64,000 nt of DNA from Toxorhynchites rutilus septentrionalis (lineage: Eukaryota; Arthropoda; Insecta; Diptera; Culicidae), in contig NC_073744.1 in NCBI RefSeq assembly GCF_029784135.1, forward strand, positions 79,401,935-79,465,934. Direction: 5' to 3'. This document shows, in pieces, positions 63,111 to 64,000 of the stretch (its first letter is position 1; every line of letters begins with the position of its first letter). Both the position numbers and the translations under genes were made by a program. Under the pieces are notes generated by a model. It saw only the letters and a program-made list of their open reading frames with translations. It was not told where the DNA came from and searched no databases.

Positions 63111-64000
63111 TGTTTTATTTGAGAAAAAAACTTTTTTTCCGATACAAGAGCATTCCACTGAACGTTATTGGTATGGTATATTGCTTCCCACGTTCAATTT
63201 TCTATAAAAAAAACATAGCTTTCCCAGTAATCTAAATTTATAACGTGCTATTTCTGTGTGCCAAATTCAATGAGTAAACAAACGATCCAAAAACAAGTTA
63301 CACCAACGGTTTCCCGCGTACGGACAATAATTTCCAATGAAACCCATCGTATACGCAATTTTCGGTTCACGTCCTCTCCAAATTGAACTTCAATCACTGT
63401 ACTGCACGTGTCGCTGATGATTTAAATTATTCACGACCCTCATCCATTCGCACCAATCCACGTTTCACGCTCATTTCATTGCTGTTCACTTCGGTAATCT
63501 TGTCGTACCAGCAGCACCATTTGGCGAAGGGAACGAATCAAGATATTAACATTAAATCACCTGTGTGAAAATTGAAATTTCTTGCTCCCACGTGCCTTCT
63601 TTCGTTTTCCGTTTTTAACCAGCTGCCTCCCGGAATTCCTAACACCAAATGATTCAATCGTGACGACAGCAACGGTTACAGGGCTTCAAGGAGATTGTAA
63701 ATAAAATACCCCACTATAGAACAAACGTGGATTTCACACAAAGCAAAAGATTTTTCGTCTTAATTTTCCATCCCAGCACTTTTTCAGCCCGACAGAGATT
63801 AGAGATAAATTACCCTGACTTTGGTGCAGTGGATACCGGCGCAAATAAAAACAAACCCGAGATTTTGAACGCTGTTACAAATACTGTTTCATCCGATCGA
63901 AAAACTGGGTGCGAACGGCACGACCAGTGATCTAATAAATTTCTTCACCCCATGCTACCGGCCTTGGGTCTGCTATCCGATGTATATTTTCCACTGACCG
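63111..64000. other. No gene seen at window end
   Basis: No element or exon is recognised. Open frames at 63383 and 63727 have no domain. Composition is slightly less AT-rich than the repeat fields, so this may be unique host sequence. Confidence 0.45.

Overview
The window is eukaryotic, AT-rich and intron-like. It almost certainly comes from a mosquito (Culicidae). Three things point there: long DD37E-type Tc1/mariner (ITm) transposons with TA target sites, a group I know mainly from mosquitoes; an I-clade and an RTE-like LINE of the kind common in culicine genomes; and several tRNA-derived SINE families. Nothing bacterial (operons, Shine-Dalgarno sites, CRISPR) is present. I cannot name the species.

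Host coding content is small. Two candidate internal exons on the + strand, 15440-15934 and 38055-38420, have good splice sites, compatible phase and a similar Ser/Pro/His/Asn/Gly-rich low-complexity composition. They probably belong to one gene with a roughly 22 kb intron. I do not recognise the gene. Most of the rest of the window would then be intron or flank.

Layout. 1-4.6 kb: unassigned sequence, a ~90 bp minisatellite and two dispersed repeats. 4.6-16 kb: a hAT MITE with 8 bp target duplications, a tRNA-derived SINE (family B), several inverted-repeat MITEs, a family A SINE, a possible composite hAT element, then the first exon. 16.4-21.1 kb: a large inverted (foldback) repeat holding two oppositely oriented ITmD37E transposons, one with an intact 338-aa transposase and one broken. 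The opposite arm keeps the empty target sites. 21.3-31.5 kb: an RTE-like LINE pseudogene, a Tc1 pseudogene, a field of AT-rich repeats and a Helitron Rep remnant. 32.5-37 kb: a SINE inserted in the end of a mariner remnant, a second intact DD37E-type transposon of another lineage, a Pol III-headed repeat and a pogo-like element. 38 kb: second exon. 39.5-44.1 kb: an internally deleted transposon followed by a 3.5 kb TA-flanked inverted-repeat element filled with nested insertions. 44-51 kb: SINEs, a probable solo LTR and old repeats. 51.66-57.78 kb: a full-length but inactivated I-clade LINE with target duplications. 60.4-63.1 kb: a Tc1 pseudogene and a rosa/DD41D-like transposase pseudogene split by a SINE.

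The elements do not form a pathway. They record layered insertions into one locus, and the nesting allows relative dating. Only the two ITm transposases (at 17 kb and 34 kb) and LINE ORF1 remain open. All boundaries and homologies were read by eye, without alignment or database search.
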